This document shows positions 15,312 to 22,277 of a stretch of DNA of 23,914 bases, piece by piece. How positions within the stretch are numbered: the stretch's first letter is position 1; every line of letters starts with the position of its first letter. Source of the DNA: JAKSCF01 sp028279945 (GTDB taxonomy: Bacteria > Bacillota > Clostridia > Peptostreptococcales > JAAYPU01); assembly GCA_028279945.1 (NCBI GenBank), contig JANQMT010000090.1, positions 1 through 23,914 of the forward strand, written 5' to 3'. The notes beneath the pieces were generated by a model, which was given only the letters and a program-made list of their open reading frames with translations, ran no database searches and was not told where the DNA came from. The position numbers and the translations under genes are program-made.

Positions 15312-15866
15312 GTGGTTAAAAAAGTTAAAGAAACGACTTTTGATAAGTTTTTTTCAAATAGAGAATCATTAATATATCAGTTTAAAAAAGGCGATATATC
15401 TAAAAAAGAATTTATTGAAAAGCATTATGCTTTTATTATTCGACTTAATTTAAAACCGTTTATCCATCGGATTGATTCGTTTGAAAAAGGCTTATACAAT
15501 TATCAATATTATAATGTTAAGGCAAAATATAGCAGTATGAAATCAAAAGATAAAAAAATAATTGAAAAGCACCCTGACATGGTGCAAAAATATACGGATG
15601 ATATGCGATATTTTTATAAGAAAAAAGACGAAACGATTTTAAAATTATTAAGATATTTAGATTATTACAATGTAGAAGCATATTTTATCAAAGCTAAATC
15701 CAGTGTACTTAATGGACGTTTGTTTGAAATTGTATTAAAAGATTATGATAATACAGTGTTGCATTCCATTAATCCTGGTGTACTAAATGAGCTGCGAGAA
15801 GAAGGTGTTTTCTTGGAAGAAATAAAAAAATCTATTATTGATCGGTATGTTAATGAAAGATATTGA
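15312..15866 (+). CDS. Uncharacterised basic protein
   Basis: A 184-aa soluble, Lys/Tyr-rich protein without signal peptide or membrane segment. I do not recognise it with certainty; it may belong to one of the small Firmicute DUF families. Visible features are a helical, charged N-terminal half (SNRESLIYQFKKGDISKKEF, then RLNLKPF) and a C-terminal part with KLLRYLDYYNVEAYFIKAKS. The frame opens at 15276, but that GTG and an ATG at 15285 lie inside the dispersed inverted repeat. GGAGTG (15300-15305) correctly precedes the GTG at 15312, which is therefore chosen. It is followed directly by the SAM-riboswitch promoter. No function is proposed. Confidence 0.65.
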   Translation: MVKKVKETTFDKFFSNRESLIYQFKKGDISKKEFIEKHYAFIIRLNLKPFIHRIDSFEKGLYNYQYYNVKAKYSSMKSKDKKIIEKHPDMVQKYTDDMRYFYKKKDETILKLLRYLDYYNVEAYFIKAKSSVLNGRLFEIVLKDYDNTVLHSINPGVLNELREEGVFLEEIKKSIIDRYVNERY

Positions 15867-15885
15867 ATAAAATAAAATATAACAC

Positions 15886-15914
15886 TTGACATCAATTGTG
15901 ATATGGGTTAGTAT
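15886..15914 (+). promoter_or_regulatory. Sigma-A promoter of the methionine riboswitch transcript
   Basis: Perfect TTGACA (15886-15891), a 17-bp spacer, then TAGTAT (15909-15914). It lies about 34 bp before the riboswitch P1 stem. Confidence 0.7.
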
Positions 15915-15947
15915 AGACTAAATTCCATAAATTTAATATTAAATTGC

Positions 15948-16045
15948 CTTATCAAGAGAGGTGGAGGGACTGGCCCGATGAAACCCGGCAACAGCTGTTT
16001 ATCAGCAATGTGCCAATTCCAGCAGGAGATTTCCTGAAAGATAAG
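15948..16045 (+). promoter_or_regulatory. SAM-I riboswitch (S-box) aptamer
   Basis: P1 is CTTATC (15948-15953) with GATAAG (16040-16045). The conserved core AGAGAGGTGGAGGGACTGG, GATGAAACCCGGCAAC (15977-15992) and the late TGTGCCAATTCC and AAAGATAAG elements are all present. It should repress the methionine genes when S-adenosylmethionine is abundant. AGATAAG (16039-16045) can alternatively pair with CTTATCT (16077-16083) in the terminator stem, giving a standard antiterminator switch. Confidence 0.97.
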
Positions 16046-16070
16046 CTAGCAAAACATGTTAATTAACGTG

Positions 16071-16098
16071 CCGCTTCTTATCTAGAAGCGGTTTTTTT
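16071..16098 (+). terminator. SAM-riboswitch-controlled intrinsic terminator
   Basis: CCGCTTCT (16071-16078), 5-nt loop, AGAAGCGG (16084-16091), then seven T residues. This is the expression platform of the SAM-I riboswitch. Confidence 0.93.
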
Positions 16099-16140
16099 AA
16101 ACTTTTAAATTATAATGAATGACTAAAAGTGATTTTTATG

Positions 16141-16412
16141 GTTGTTGTAGGACGCAGTCTCGACGACGAAATCAACTGAAAAATTCTTTGCCAACTAAAA
16201 GTTGGAGAATTTCCGCTCTGCGAATCGCAACTCTTAGCTAATCAAAGATTAGAGAGTTCGACTTGTATGAGACCTGCGACGTAATCAGGCAGTAGAGAAG
16301 ACGAAATTAAAAATTTCTTTCTCTTTGTATGAGACCTACATCGGAATTGAGAATTCCGTGTTAGGGCTTCAATTACTGCTAGGGCTTCAAAATTGCTGTT
16401 AGGTCATAAAAA
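16141..16412 (+). repeat. Hairpin-repeat leader between the riboswitch terminator and metY
   Basis: This 330-bp stretch holds no gene but four perfect inner hairpins with 3-nt loops: CCAACT-AAA-AGTTGG (16191-16205), CTAATC-AAA-GATTAG (16238-16252), GAAATT-AAA-AATTTC (16303-16317) and CGGAATT-GAG-AATTCCG (16342-16358). The first three are each enclosed by a second 6-bp stem: 16181-16186/16207-16212, 16229-16234/16253-16258 and 16294-16299/16319-16324. TTGTATGAGACCT occurs twice, 62 bp apart (at 16263 and 16325). TGTTAGGGCTTC, TGCTAGGGCTTC and TGTTAGGTCATA follow in series (16359, 16377, 16397). Similar sequence precedes the first LTA synthase gene. Confidence 0.6.
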
Positions 16413-16426
16413 GGAGAGAAAAAGTT

Positions 16427-17707
16427 ATGGAAAAAAAATATTGTGTTGAAACTCAATGTGTACAAGGTGCATATGATCCGAAATCCGGAGAGCCTAGAGT
16501 AGTTCCTATTGCACAGAGCACTACTTTTAAATACTATGATTCCGATGATGTGGCAGATCTTTTTGATTTAAAAGCAACGGGTCATTTTTACTCAAGAATC
16601 GGCAATCCTACAGTAGGTGCTTTAGAAGAAAAAATGGCTTTACTAGAAGGTGGTGTTGGTGCTGTTGCAACATCGTCAGGTCAAGCGGCTTCTACATTGG
16701 CTATTTTAAATATCTGTAAAAGTGGAGACCATTTTATTTCCGCTTCTACTATATATGGCGGTACTTATAATTTGTTTGCTGTAACACTTAAAAAATTGGG
16801 AATTGAAGTTACTTTTATCGACCTGAATAATCCAGAAGAAATCTATGAAGCTGTGCGTCCTAATACAAAGGCTATTTTTGCAGAAACTATTGCAAATCCA
16901 GGTATGAATGTACTAGATTTTAAAGCTTTTTCAACCATAGCAAAAGAATTAGATCTTCCTTTTATAGTCGATAATACATTAGCAACACCTTTCTTGTGTA
17001 AGCCTTTTGAGCATGGTGTCAATATTATCATTCATTCTACGACAAAGTATACCGATGGTCATGCTACTAGTGTAGGTGGTGTTATTATTGACGGTGGGAA
17101 TTACAATTGGGATAATGGCAAATTTCCGGAGCTTATTGAGCCTGATCCTAGCTATCATGGTATTGAGTACTATAAAGAGTTTAAAGAGAGCGCCTATATT
17201 ATTAAGGCAAGAGTGCAGCTGCTTAGGGATTATGGAACCACTATGAGTCCTTTTAGTGCATTTCTCTTCCATCTTGGTTTAGAAACTTTGCACTTAAGAA
17301 TGGAAAGACATAGTGAAAATGCTCTGAAGCTTGCAGAATTTTTAGAGAATCATGAAAGTGTCAACTGGGTGAATTATCCTTTATTAAAAAGTCATAAAGA
17401 CTATGAATTAGCTAAGAAATATTTGTCTAAGGGGGCTAGTGGTATATTGTCTTTTGGGATAAAAGGCGGAGCAGAAAATGGAAAGAAACTGGCTAAGTAT
17501 ATTGATTTAATTGCCTTAGTAGTACATCTTGGAGATGCTAGGACTAGTATTTTACATCCGGCCAGCACCACTCACAGACAACTGTCCCAAGAACAGCAAA
17601 TTCAATCAGGCGTATTACCGGATCTAGTGAGAGTATCCGTTGGTATTGAAAATATAAACGATATTATAGAAGATTTGGATACAGCTCTAAAAGCTGCCAC
17701 AAAATAA
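16427..17707 (+). CDS. metY: O-acetylhomoserine sulfhydrylase (Cys/Met metabolism PLP enzyme)
   Basis: A 426-aa PLP enzyme of the Cys/Met metabolism family that makes homocysteine from O-acetylhomoserine and sulfide in the cytoplasm. Visible family signatures are YSRIGNPT (55-62), SSGQAAS (83-89), the Asp in IVDNT (180-184), and the Schiff-base Lys207 in HSTTKYTDGH. The length near 430 aa and the insert around 215-270 (GGNYNWDNGKFPE...) distinguish the O-acetylhomoserine aminocarboxypropyltransferase type from the shorter cystathionine enzymes. AAGGAGAG precedes the ATG. It is under the SAM-I riboswitch and 146 bp upstream of metA, whose product supplies the acetylated substrate. Confidence 0.95.
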   Translation: MEKKYCVETQCVQGAYDPKSGEPRVVPIAQSTTFKYYDSDDVADLFDLKATGHFYSRIGNPTVGALEEKMALLEGGVGAVATSSGQAASTLAILNICKSGDHFISASTIYGGTYNLFAVTLKKLGIEVTFIDLNNPEEIYEAVRPNTKAIFAETIANPGMNVLDFKAFSTIAKELDLPFIVDNTLATPFLCKPFEHGVNIIIHSTTKYTDGHATSVGGVIIDGGNYNWDNGKFPELIEPDPSYHGIEYYKEFKESAYIIKARVQLLRDYGTTMSPFSAFLFHLGLETLHLRMERHSENALKLAEFLENHESVNWVNYPLLKSHKDYELAKKYLSKGASGILSFGIKGGAENGKKLAKYIDLIALVVHLGDARTSILHPASTTHRQLSQEQQIQSGVLPDLVRVSVGIENINDIIEDLDTALKAATK

Positions 17708-17712
17708 TGTAG

Positions 17713-17730
17713 GGGCGTATCCATACGCCC
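17713..17730. repeat. GGGCGTAT palindrome after metY (REP-like, terminator-like)
   Basis: GGGCGTAT (17713-17720), CC, ATACGCCC (17723-17730), placed 5 bp after the metY stop. The TGTAGGGGCG...CGCCC form recurs between genes in many bacterial genomes. There is no T-tract. It may protect or end the metY message. Confidence 0.6.
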
Positions 17731-17741
17731 TGCAAGGTTCG

Positions 17742-17817
17742 AAGTTTGTAGTGTCGGGTCTTTGTGCCCGACCTAATTCAAGTTTGTAGCGTCGGGTCTC
17801 TGTGCCCGACTTAGTTC
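17742..17817. repeat. Tandem pair of 38-bp GTCGGGTCTCTGTGCCCGAC repeats
   Basis: Units 17742-17779 and 17780-17817 agree at 34 of 38 positions, and all four differences are transitions. Each contains GTCGGG and CCCGAC arms (17753-17758/17767-17772, and the same in unit 2) around a CT/TGTG loop. A third related hairpin is at 18836-18858 and a divergent one at 3032-3058. Confidence 0.75.
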
Positions 17818-17853
17818 CAAAATAGACTAATATTTATAAAAGGAGATGAGGAT

Positions 17854-18768
17854 ATGCCAATTATAGTACCTAAGGATTTGCCGGCATACAGTACCCTTAC
17901 AAATGAAAATGTTTTTGTAATTAATAAAATAAGAGCGATTCACCAAGATATTAGACCGCTGAGAATAGCCATTGTCAATTTAATGCCTGTCAAAGAAGTA
18001 ACGGAGACTCAATTAATTAGAATGCTGGCGAATACGCCGCTACAGGTTGAGATGCAGCTTTTGCATATGGAATCTCATTCAACGAAAAACACTAGACAAG
18101 AACACTTAAATACGTTTTATAAAACCTATGAAGAAATAAAAAACCAAAAATTTGATGGAATGATTATTACGGGAGCACCGGTAGAAACATTACCTTATGA
18201 GGAAGTGGACTATTGGAAAGAATTGTCGGAGCTAATGGAATATTCTAAAAGCAACGTTTACAGCACACTGCACATTTGTTGGGGAGCTCAAGCCGGCTTG
18301 TATTATCATTATGGTATTGATAAACATGAAATGGATAAAAAACTTTTTGGTGTTTTCCCCCATAAAGTTAACGAACCGAAGTCTGAACTATTAAGAGGCT
18401 TTGATGAAGAGTTTTTTGTACCTCATTCCAGACATACACAGGTTACAAAAGAAGATATATTAAAGCATTCTGAATTGCAAATTCTTGCAGAATCTGAAAA
18501 AGCAGGTCCTCATATGATTGCCACACAAAATAAACGATTGATTTTTGTTCAGGGCCATGCAGAATACGATAAAGAGTCATTAAAGATGGAATATGATAGA
18601 GACATTAATAAGGGTATGGATATAGAAATACCTATTAACTACTTTGAAGGGAATGATTCTTCTAATAGAGTAGTTGTAAGATGGCGAAGTCATGCCAATT
18701 TATTCTACTCCAATTGGATAAACTTTGTCTATCAAGAAACACCATACGATCTTAATGAAATTGAGTAG
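17854..18768 (+). CDS. metA: Homoserine O-acetyltransferase, MetA (HTS) family
   Basis: A 304-aa member of the homoserine O-acyltransferase (HTS/MetA) fold, first committed step of methionine synthesis. The catalytic Cys142 is in HICWGAQAG, and His235 and Glu237 of the catalytic triad are in QGHAEYD. Residue 111 is Glu (TGAPVETLP); in this family Glu111 marks acetyl-CoA specificity, as in Bacillus cereus MetA, and Gly111 succinyl-CoA, as in E. coli. So despite the MetA name the product is expected to be O-acetylhomoserine, which matches the neighbouring MetY. A strong AAGGAGATGAGG precedes the ATG. It probably shares the riboswitch-controlled transcript with metY, although repeats lie between them. 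Confidence 0.96.
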   Translation: MPIIVPKDLPAYSTLTNENVFVINKIRAIHQDIRPLRIAIVNLMPVKEVTETQLIRMLANTPLQVEMQLLHMESHSTKNTRQEHLNTFYKTYEEIKNQKFDGMIITGAPVETLPYEEVDYWKELSELMEYSKSNVYSTLHICWGAQAGLYYHYGIDKHEMDKKLFGVFPHKVNEPKSELLRGFDEEFFVPHSRHTQVTKEDILKHSELQILAESEKAGPHMIATQNKRLIFVQGHAEYDKESLKMEYDRDINKGMDIEIPINYFEGNDSSNRVVVRWRSHANLFYSNWINFVYQETPYDLNEIE

Positions 18769-18835
18769 AGTCGTTTTTAGTATAAGGTTGAGAGTGAATT
18801 AAGCTAAAAATAAAAAAAGAGCAGAAAACCATAAT

Positions 18836-18858
18836 GTCGGGCCTCATTTGTGCCCGAC
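18836..18858. terminator. GTCGGGC hairpin in the metA / membrane-protein convergent gap
   Basis: GTCGGGC (18836-18842), 9-nt loop, GCCCGAC (18852-18858), followed by TTTATAAACTTTT. It belongs to the same repeat family as 17742-17817 and lies between converging genes, so it may work as a bidirectional terminator. Confidence 0.55.
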
Positions 18859-18894
18859 TTTATAAACTTTTAATTGAAAAAACTCTTTATGCTT

Positions 18895-19596
18895 TTAAAA
18901 CTCTAAAAATTCTTTGATAAAATTCATCTGGCCATTGGTCATCTGAATAGAGATAAAAAAGCATATTAACGTAAATAATGCTAAAAAACTATTATCTTTT
19001 TTCCTTTCTTCAGCGAAAATTTCCAGTAGGGGCCAAGCGATTAAAAAATAAAGGATTAAAACGATGAATATAACTAACATCCAAAACAGATGTTTTAAGA
19101 TAGAGTCGTTATTAGGGAGCATCATATCATAGATTGATCCAAATAAAATATGGTAAAGCATAAGTAATACAATGCCTAATATTATTAATGTTACAACAGG
19201 GAAAGCTTTCTTTTTAGGATTTAAGAAAAAAAGTCGTACTCTTTTATATATTGGATTTTGATTTAAATATTCTATATAGGAAGAGATAAATCTGATTTCT
19301 CCTAAGCTATCTTTTAATATAATGATTTGTAAATAATAAAAATATAGTCCTAGGATTTCTGGGATAGATATAGTAGAAAAAATCAAAATTAATACAAGAA
19401 CTCCGGTAGCAATGAAAGTATTACGCTTAGTTTTTTTATCGCTAAATCTTGCTAAAATGTAGAACATAGAAATTATTATGGCTATGGTTAAGCATATATA
19501 CCACGTGGAAGGCATTTCTACAGCAATACCCAAGATAAAAAAGACAGGTAGTATTTTTATGAGTCCTATAAACATATGGGAGATTACATTTTGCAT
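18895..19596 (-). CDS. Polytopic membrane protein of unknown function
   Basis: A 233-aa protein with about six hydrophobic segments (near residues 8-25, 31-48, 60-78, 130-152, 168-188, 203-219) separated by short basic loops such as SDKKTKRN and NPKKKAF. I do not recognise a family; a Yip1-like polytopic fold is one weak possibility. No catalytic motif is visible. AGAGG lies 6 nt before the ATG. A perfect 8-bp inverted repeat, 19608-19626, sits immediately upstream of the ribosome site. It is a single gene, convergent with metA and divergent from the MBL-fold operon. Confidence 0.75.
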   Translation of the reverse strand: MQNVISHMFIGLIKILPVFFILGIAVEMPSTWYICLTIAIIISMFYILARFSDKKTKRNTFIATGVLVLILIFSTISIPEILGLYFYYLQIIILKDSLGEIRFISSYIEYLNQNPIYKRVRLFFLNPKKKAFPVVTLIILGIVLLMLYHILFGSIYDMMLPNNDSILKHLFWMLVIFIVLILYFLIAWPLLEIFAEERKKDNSFLALFTLICFFISIQMTNGQMNFIKEFLEF

Positions 19597-19607
19597 ATCA
19601 TACCTCT

Positions 19608-19626
19608 ATCAAAATTATATTTTGAT
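19608..19626. promoter_or_regulatory. Palindrome upstream of the membrane-protein gene
   Basis: ATCAAAAT-TAT-ATTTTGAT is a perfect 19-bp palindrome ending just before the ribosome site of the minus-strand gene. On that strand it contains TATAAT. It is a candidate operator or translation-blocking hairpin. Confidence 0.4.
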
Positions 19627-19922
19627 GGCAACATTACCCATGATTTTATTAAGCAGTGAATTCATATTAATGATAACACAATAATCAAAGCATTTGAATA
19701 TTTTAAAAAGTCACTGCTTTAGTAAATACATTCAGTAGAATAAGAGATACTAATTAAATGGTCTTATTTGTTTTTATTCAGAATACTTTATCTATAACAA
19801 CAAATATCCATATATCTATTTACATTATTAAGCAAATATATGAAAATAATAATAAGAGAGGAAACAGGAACCAATAAATCATCTTAATTTTCGACTCTCA
19901 ATTCTACTATGTGGAGGTTGTT
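19627..19922. other. Divergent intergenic region with a long-range inverted repeat
   Basis: Apart from the palindrome at 19608, this stretch holds AAGCAGTGA (19651-19659) and its exact inverse TCACTGCTT (19711-19719), 51 bp apart, and AT-rich sequence. TATAAC (19793-19798) could be a -10 for the MBL operon, but no convincing -35 is seen. No gene was found. Confidence 0.4.
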
Positions 19923-20648
19923 ATGAAATTTACGGTATTAGGCAGTTGGGGCGCATATCCAGAGGCCAATGAGGCTTGCTCAGGATACCTTTTACAAGTT
20001 GAGGATAAAAACATATTATTAGATTGCGGGTCGGGAGTGCTTTCGAGCTTGGCCAACCATATTGCATTTAAAGACTTAGATGCTGTTGTGATTTCCCACT
20101 ATCATGCGGATCACATGTGTGATATCTATTCTTTACAGTATGCAATGGATATACTTATGAAGACTAAAAACCGAAATAAACCTTTAACCATTTATGGGTA
20201 TGATGAAGGTGATGTTTTCAAAGAACTGGCTTACAAAGAAGTTTGTTATGCAGTACCTATAACCAGAAAGATGACAATAGAAAATATAAGTTTTGAGTTT
20301 CTGGAGACGAAGCATCAGAAAAAATGCTATGCAATGCGTGTGGCATATGGAAATAAATCTTTGGTTTATACTGCTGATACAGGATGGACAGATAGCTTGA
20401 TTGAGTTTTCTAAGGACGCTGATTTACTTGTATGTGAAGCCAGTTTGTTCAATCATCAAGAAGGCTTAAATGATGGGCATTTGACAGCTGGGCAAGCAGG
20501 TAAATTAGCATGTAATGCAGGTGTATCTTCTTTGATGATAACGCATTTTCCTCATTTTGGGGATTTATCTCAACTGGAAAAAGAAGCTGCTGATGCTTTT
20601 GGAAAAAATGTAATGAAAGCGGGTAAAGGGGTAACAATAGAAATATAA
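19923..20648 (+). CDS. MBL-fold metallo-hydrolase (RNase Z / YhfI-like)
   Basis: A 241-aa cytoplasmic metallo-beta-lactamase-fold hydrolase. The metal-binding motif is HYHADH (59-64; His59, His61, Asp63, His64), followed by the distal Asp in YTADTGW and a C-terminal THFPHFGD. The N-terminal form MKFTVLGSWGAYPEANEACSG and the overall length resemble the YhfI subgroup of RNase Z-like proteins; the substrate is not known. The ATG at 19923 is chosen because GGAGG lies 5-6 nt before it; a frame opening at 19911 has no such site. It is the first gene of a three-gene cluster with prsW-like and mgtC-like genes. Confidence 0.88.
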   Translation: MKFTVLGSWGAYPEANEACSGYLLQVEDKNILLDCGSGVLSSLANHIAFKDLDAVVISHYHADHMCDIYSLQYAMDILMKTKNRNKPLTIYGYDEGDVFKELAYKEVCYAVPITRKMTIENISFEFLETKHQKKCYAMRVAYGNKSLVYTADTGWTDSLIEFSKDADLLVCEASLFNHQEGLNDGHLTAGQAGKLACNAGVSSLMITHFPHFGDLSQLEKEAADAFGKNVMKAGKGVTIEI

Positions 20649-20675
20649 TTTTAATTAATATTGAGAGGAATGTAT

Positions 20676-21380
20676 ATGAATAATCTCTTTTTTGTTGCAG
20701 TAGCACCAGGAATTGCTTTTGCTTTGGCTATATATTTAACGGATCGATATGATAAAGAGCCGGTTGGTTTATTGGTTAAAATATTTGTTCTCGGAGCATT
20801 AAGTGTTATTCCCACAGCCTTTGTTGAAACCATATTATCTATGTTCAATGTATTTGGTGGTTATTTAGGCGTATTTTATACTTCTTTTGTGGTTGCAGGT
20901 TTGACCGAGGAATATTTTAAACGAATTGTTGTTGTTAAATTTGCACTTTTTCATAAAGCGTTTAATGAAAAGTTAGATGGAATCGTGTATTGCGCATTTT
21001 CAGCTTTGGGATTTGCTACAGTTGAAAATGTTATGTATGTTGTTTTTCGATTTGCTGCGAATCCGTTTGTAGGAATTATGCGGGGAGTACTTTCTGTACC
21101 GGCTCACATGCTATTTGGCGTGACTATGGGATACTACCTATCTTTATCAAAATATGCAACTTCTGAGGAAGAACGCGTCAAATATTCTAAAAAGTCTTTA
21201 TACGTTCCGGTAATCTTTCATGGTATTTTTAACTTTATATTAATGTCAGAAAGTCAATGGCTCATGACAATCTTTATACCTTTTGTTCTTTTCTTATGGA
21301 TCACAAACCTAAAAAAATTAAGGAAATATTGGCTTATATCAAAAAATAACTATTTGGATGAAAATGATGAAGATAATTAA
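20676..21380 (+). CDS. PrsW family intramembrane metalloprotease
   Basis: A 234-aa polytopic membrane protein of the PrsW (CPBP-like) protease clan, which in Bacillus cleaves the anti-sigma factor RsiW. Motifs expected for the active site are visible: Glu78-Glu79 in EEYFK (EExxK), F-x-x-x-Glu117 (FATVEN), His144 in PAHMLFG, and a later His in FHGIFNF. About seven to eight hydrophobic segments. The start at 20676 fits GAGAGG 7 nt upstream; frames opening at 20661 and 20670 overlap that site. It lies 27 bp after the MBL gene and 24 bp before the MgtC gene. The substrate here is unknown; no anti-sigma factor is in the window. Confidence 0.9.
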   Translation: MNNLFFVAVAPGIAFALAIYLTDRYDKEPVGLLVKIFVLGALSVIPTAFVETILSMFNVFGGYLGVFYTSFVVAGLTEEYFKRIVVVKFALFHKAFNEKLDGIVYCAFSALGFATVENVMYVVFRFAANPFVGIMRGVLSVPAHMLFGVTMGYYLSLSKYATSEEERVKYSKKSLYVPVIFHGIFNFILMSESQWLMTIFIPFVLFLWITNLKKLRKYWLISKNNYLDENDEDN

Positions 21381-21404
21381 AATTATATAAGTGGGTGGAT
21401 GAAA

Positions 21405-22067
21405 ATGATTAGTGAATTAGAAGTTGTTTTAAGACTGATAATTTCAGCTATTATTGGCGGTTTAGTGGGATTAGAAAGGGAACTCAATAACCGTCCTGCA
21501 GGATTAAGAACCCACATACTGGTTATAGTAGGCTCCGCTTTGGTTATGCTAGTTTCTAAATATGGGTTTGGGGAAACAAGTAATGCAGACCCGGGAAGAC
21601 TTGCCGCACAAGTTATCAGCGGGATAGGGTTTTTAGGGGCAGGTACTATTATCATGCAGGGAAATATTGTTCATGGGTTAACCACTGCAGCCAGCTTGTG
21701 GACTAGCGCTTGTATAGGATTGGCGATAGGCGCCGGATATTATATCGGTGGAATAGCCAGTGCCATTATTGTTATGTTTACGTTGATCATTCTGAGGTTT
21801 TTTGAAAACTCGGTTTTTCAAAAGCGATATAGAGTTTTAAATGTCGTTGCTTCCGAAAGGCCCGGGCTGATAGGGGAGATTGGAAATACTTTTGCAAGGC
21901 ATAATATCATAATAAAGCACGTCAATATTAGACCTAAGAAAAAGTTAGAAGGTATGTGTGTACATATTGAATTTGTACTTAAAACCGTTAAGAAGGCGGA
22001 ATGCAACAGGGTTTTGGAAGAGGTTAATGATATTAGGGAAGTCCATAGTACCTATTGGGAAGAATGA
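21405..22067 (+). CDS. MgtC/SapB family membrane protein
   Basis: A 220-aa protein with the five-helix MgtC N-terminal domain: IGGLVGLERE, RPAGLRTH, GIGFLGAGTI and GLTTAASLWTSACIG are the standard conserved blocks. Residues about 145-220 form a small ACT-like C-terminal domain (VVASERPGLIGEIGNTF). Family members modulate membrane energetics or Mg2+ and phosphate homeostasis; the role here is unassigned. The ATG at 21405 is preferred because GGGTGG (21393-21398) is 6 nt away; the ATG at 21399 touches it. It is the last gene of the likely three-gene operon. No clear terminator follows. Confidence 0.92.
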   Translation: MISELEVVLRLIISAIIGGLVGLERELNNRPAGLRTHILVIVGSALVMLVSKYGFGETSNADPGRLAAQVISGIGFLGAGTIIMQGNIVHGLTTAASLWTSACIGLAIGAGYYIGGIASAIIVMFTLIILRFFENSVFQKRYRVLNVVASERPGLIGEIGNTFARHNIIIKHVNIRPKKKLEGMCVHIEFVLKTVKKAECNRVLEEVNDIREVHSTYWEE

Positions 22068-22182
22068 AGTTGATAAATAAATGAATCATATAGATTTAAA
22101 ACTGAATCAAGGCTTATTATTTCGATTATTAGGATTTATCGTTCAAATTTCAACAATTATTATCATGAAATATACCATTTTG

Positions 22183-22201
22183 ATTCAATTTTAAATCGAA
22201 T
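22183..22201. promoter_or_regulatory. Candidate upstream activator site for the sigma-54 promoter
   Basis: ATTCAATTTTAAATCGAAT is a 9-1-9 palindrome with one mismatched pair. It ends about 60 bp upstream of the -24 element (about -85 to -105 from the expected start), a normal place for an enhancer-binding protein site. Confidence 0.4.
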
Positions 22202-22261
22202 TTTGATCTGATATTTCTTTCGAAAATCCTGAAAAACTGAAAAATACAGGGTTTCACATCT

Positions 22262-22277
22262 TGGCACATTTATTGCA
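22262..22277 (+). promoter_or_regulatory. Sigma-54 (-24/-12) promoter upstream of ygeY
   Basis: TTGGCACATTTATTGCAAA contains TGGCAC (22262-22267) and TTGCA (22273-22277) with the invariant GG and GC 10 bp apart, matching consensus YTGGCAC-N5-TTGCW. Predicted start near 22288. No equally good sigma-A promoter lies closer to the gene. Confidence 0.8.

Noticed and set aside
16005..16020. Minus-strand TTGGCACATTGC resembling a sigma-54 promoter
   Set aside because: GG to GC spacing is wrong and it lies in the conserved core of the SAM-I aptamer.
16979..17272. 97-codon antisense frame in metY
   Set aside because: Shadow of a well-supported PLP enzyme; no ribosome site or recognisable protein.
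19759..19878. 39-codon plus-strand frame before the MBL operon
   Set aside because: No ribosome site and very AT-driven composition.
21383..21655. 90-codon antisense frame in the MgtC gene, and a 98-codon antisense frame at 23313-23609 in ygeY
   Set aside because: Both are opposite to conserved coding sequence and have no supporting signals.
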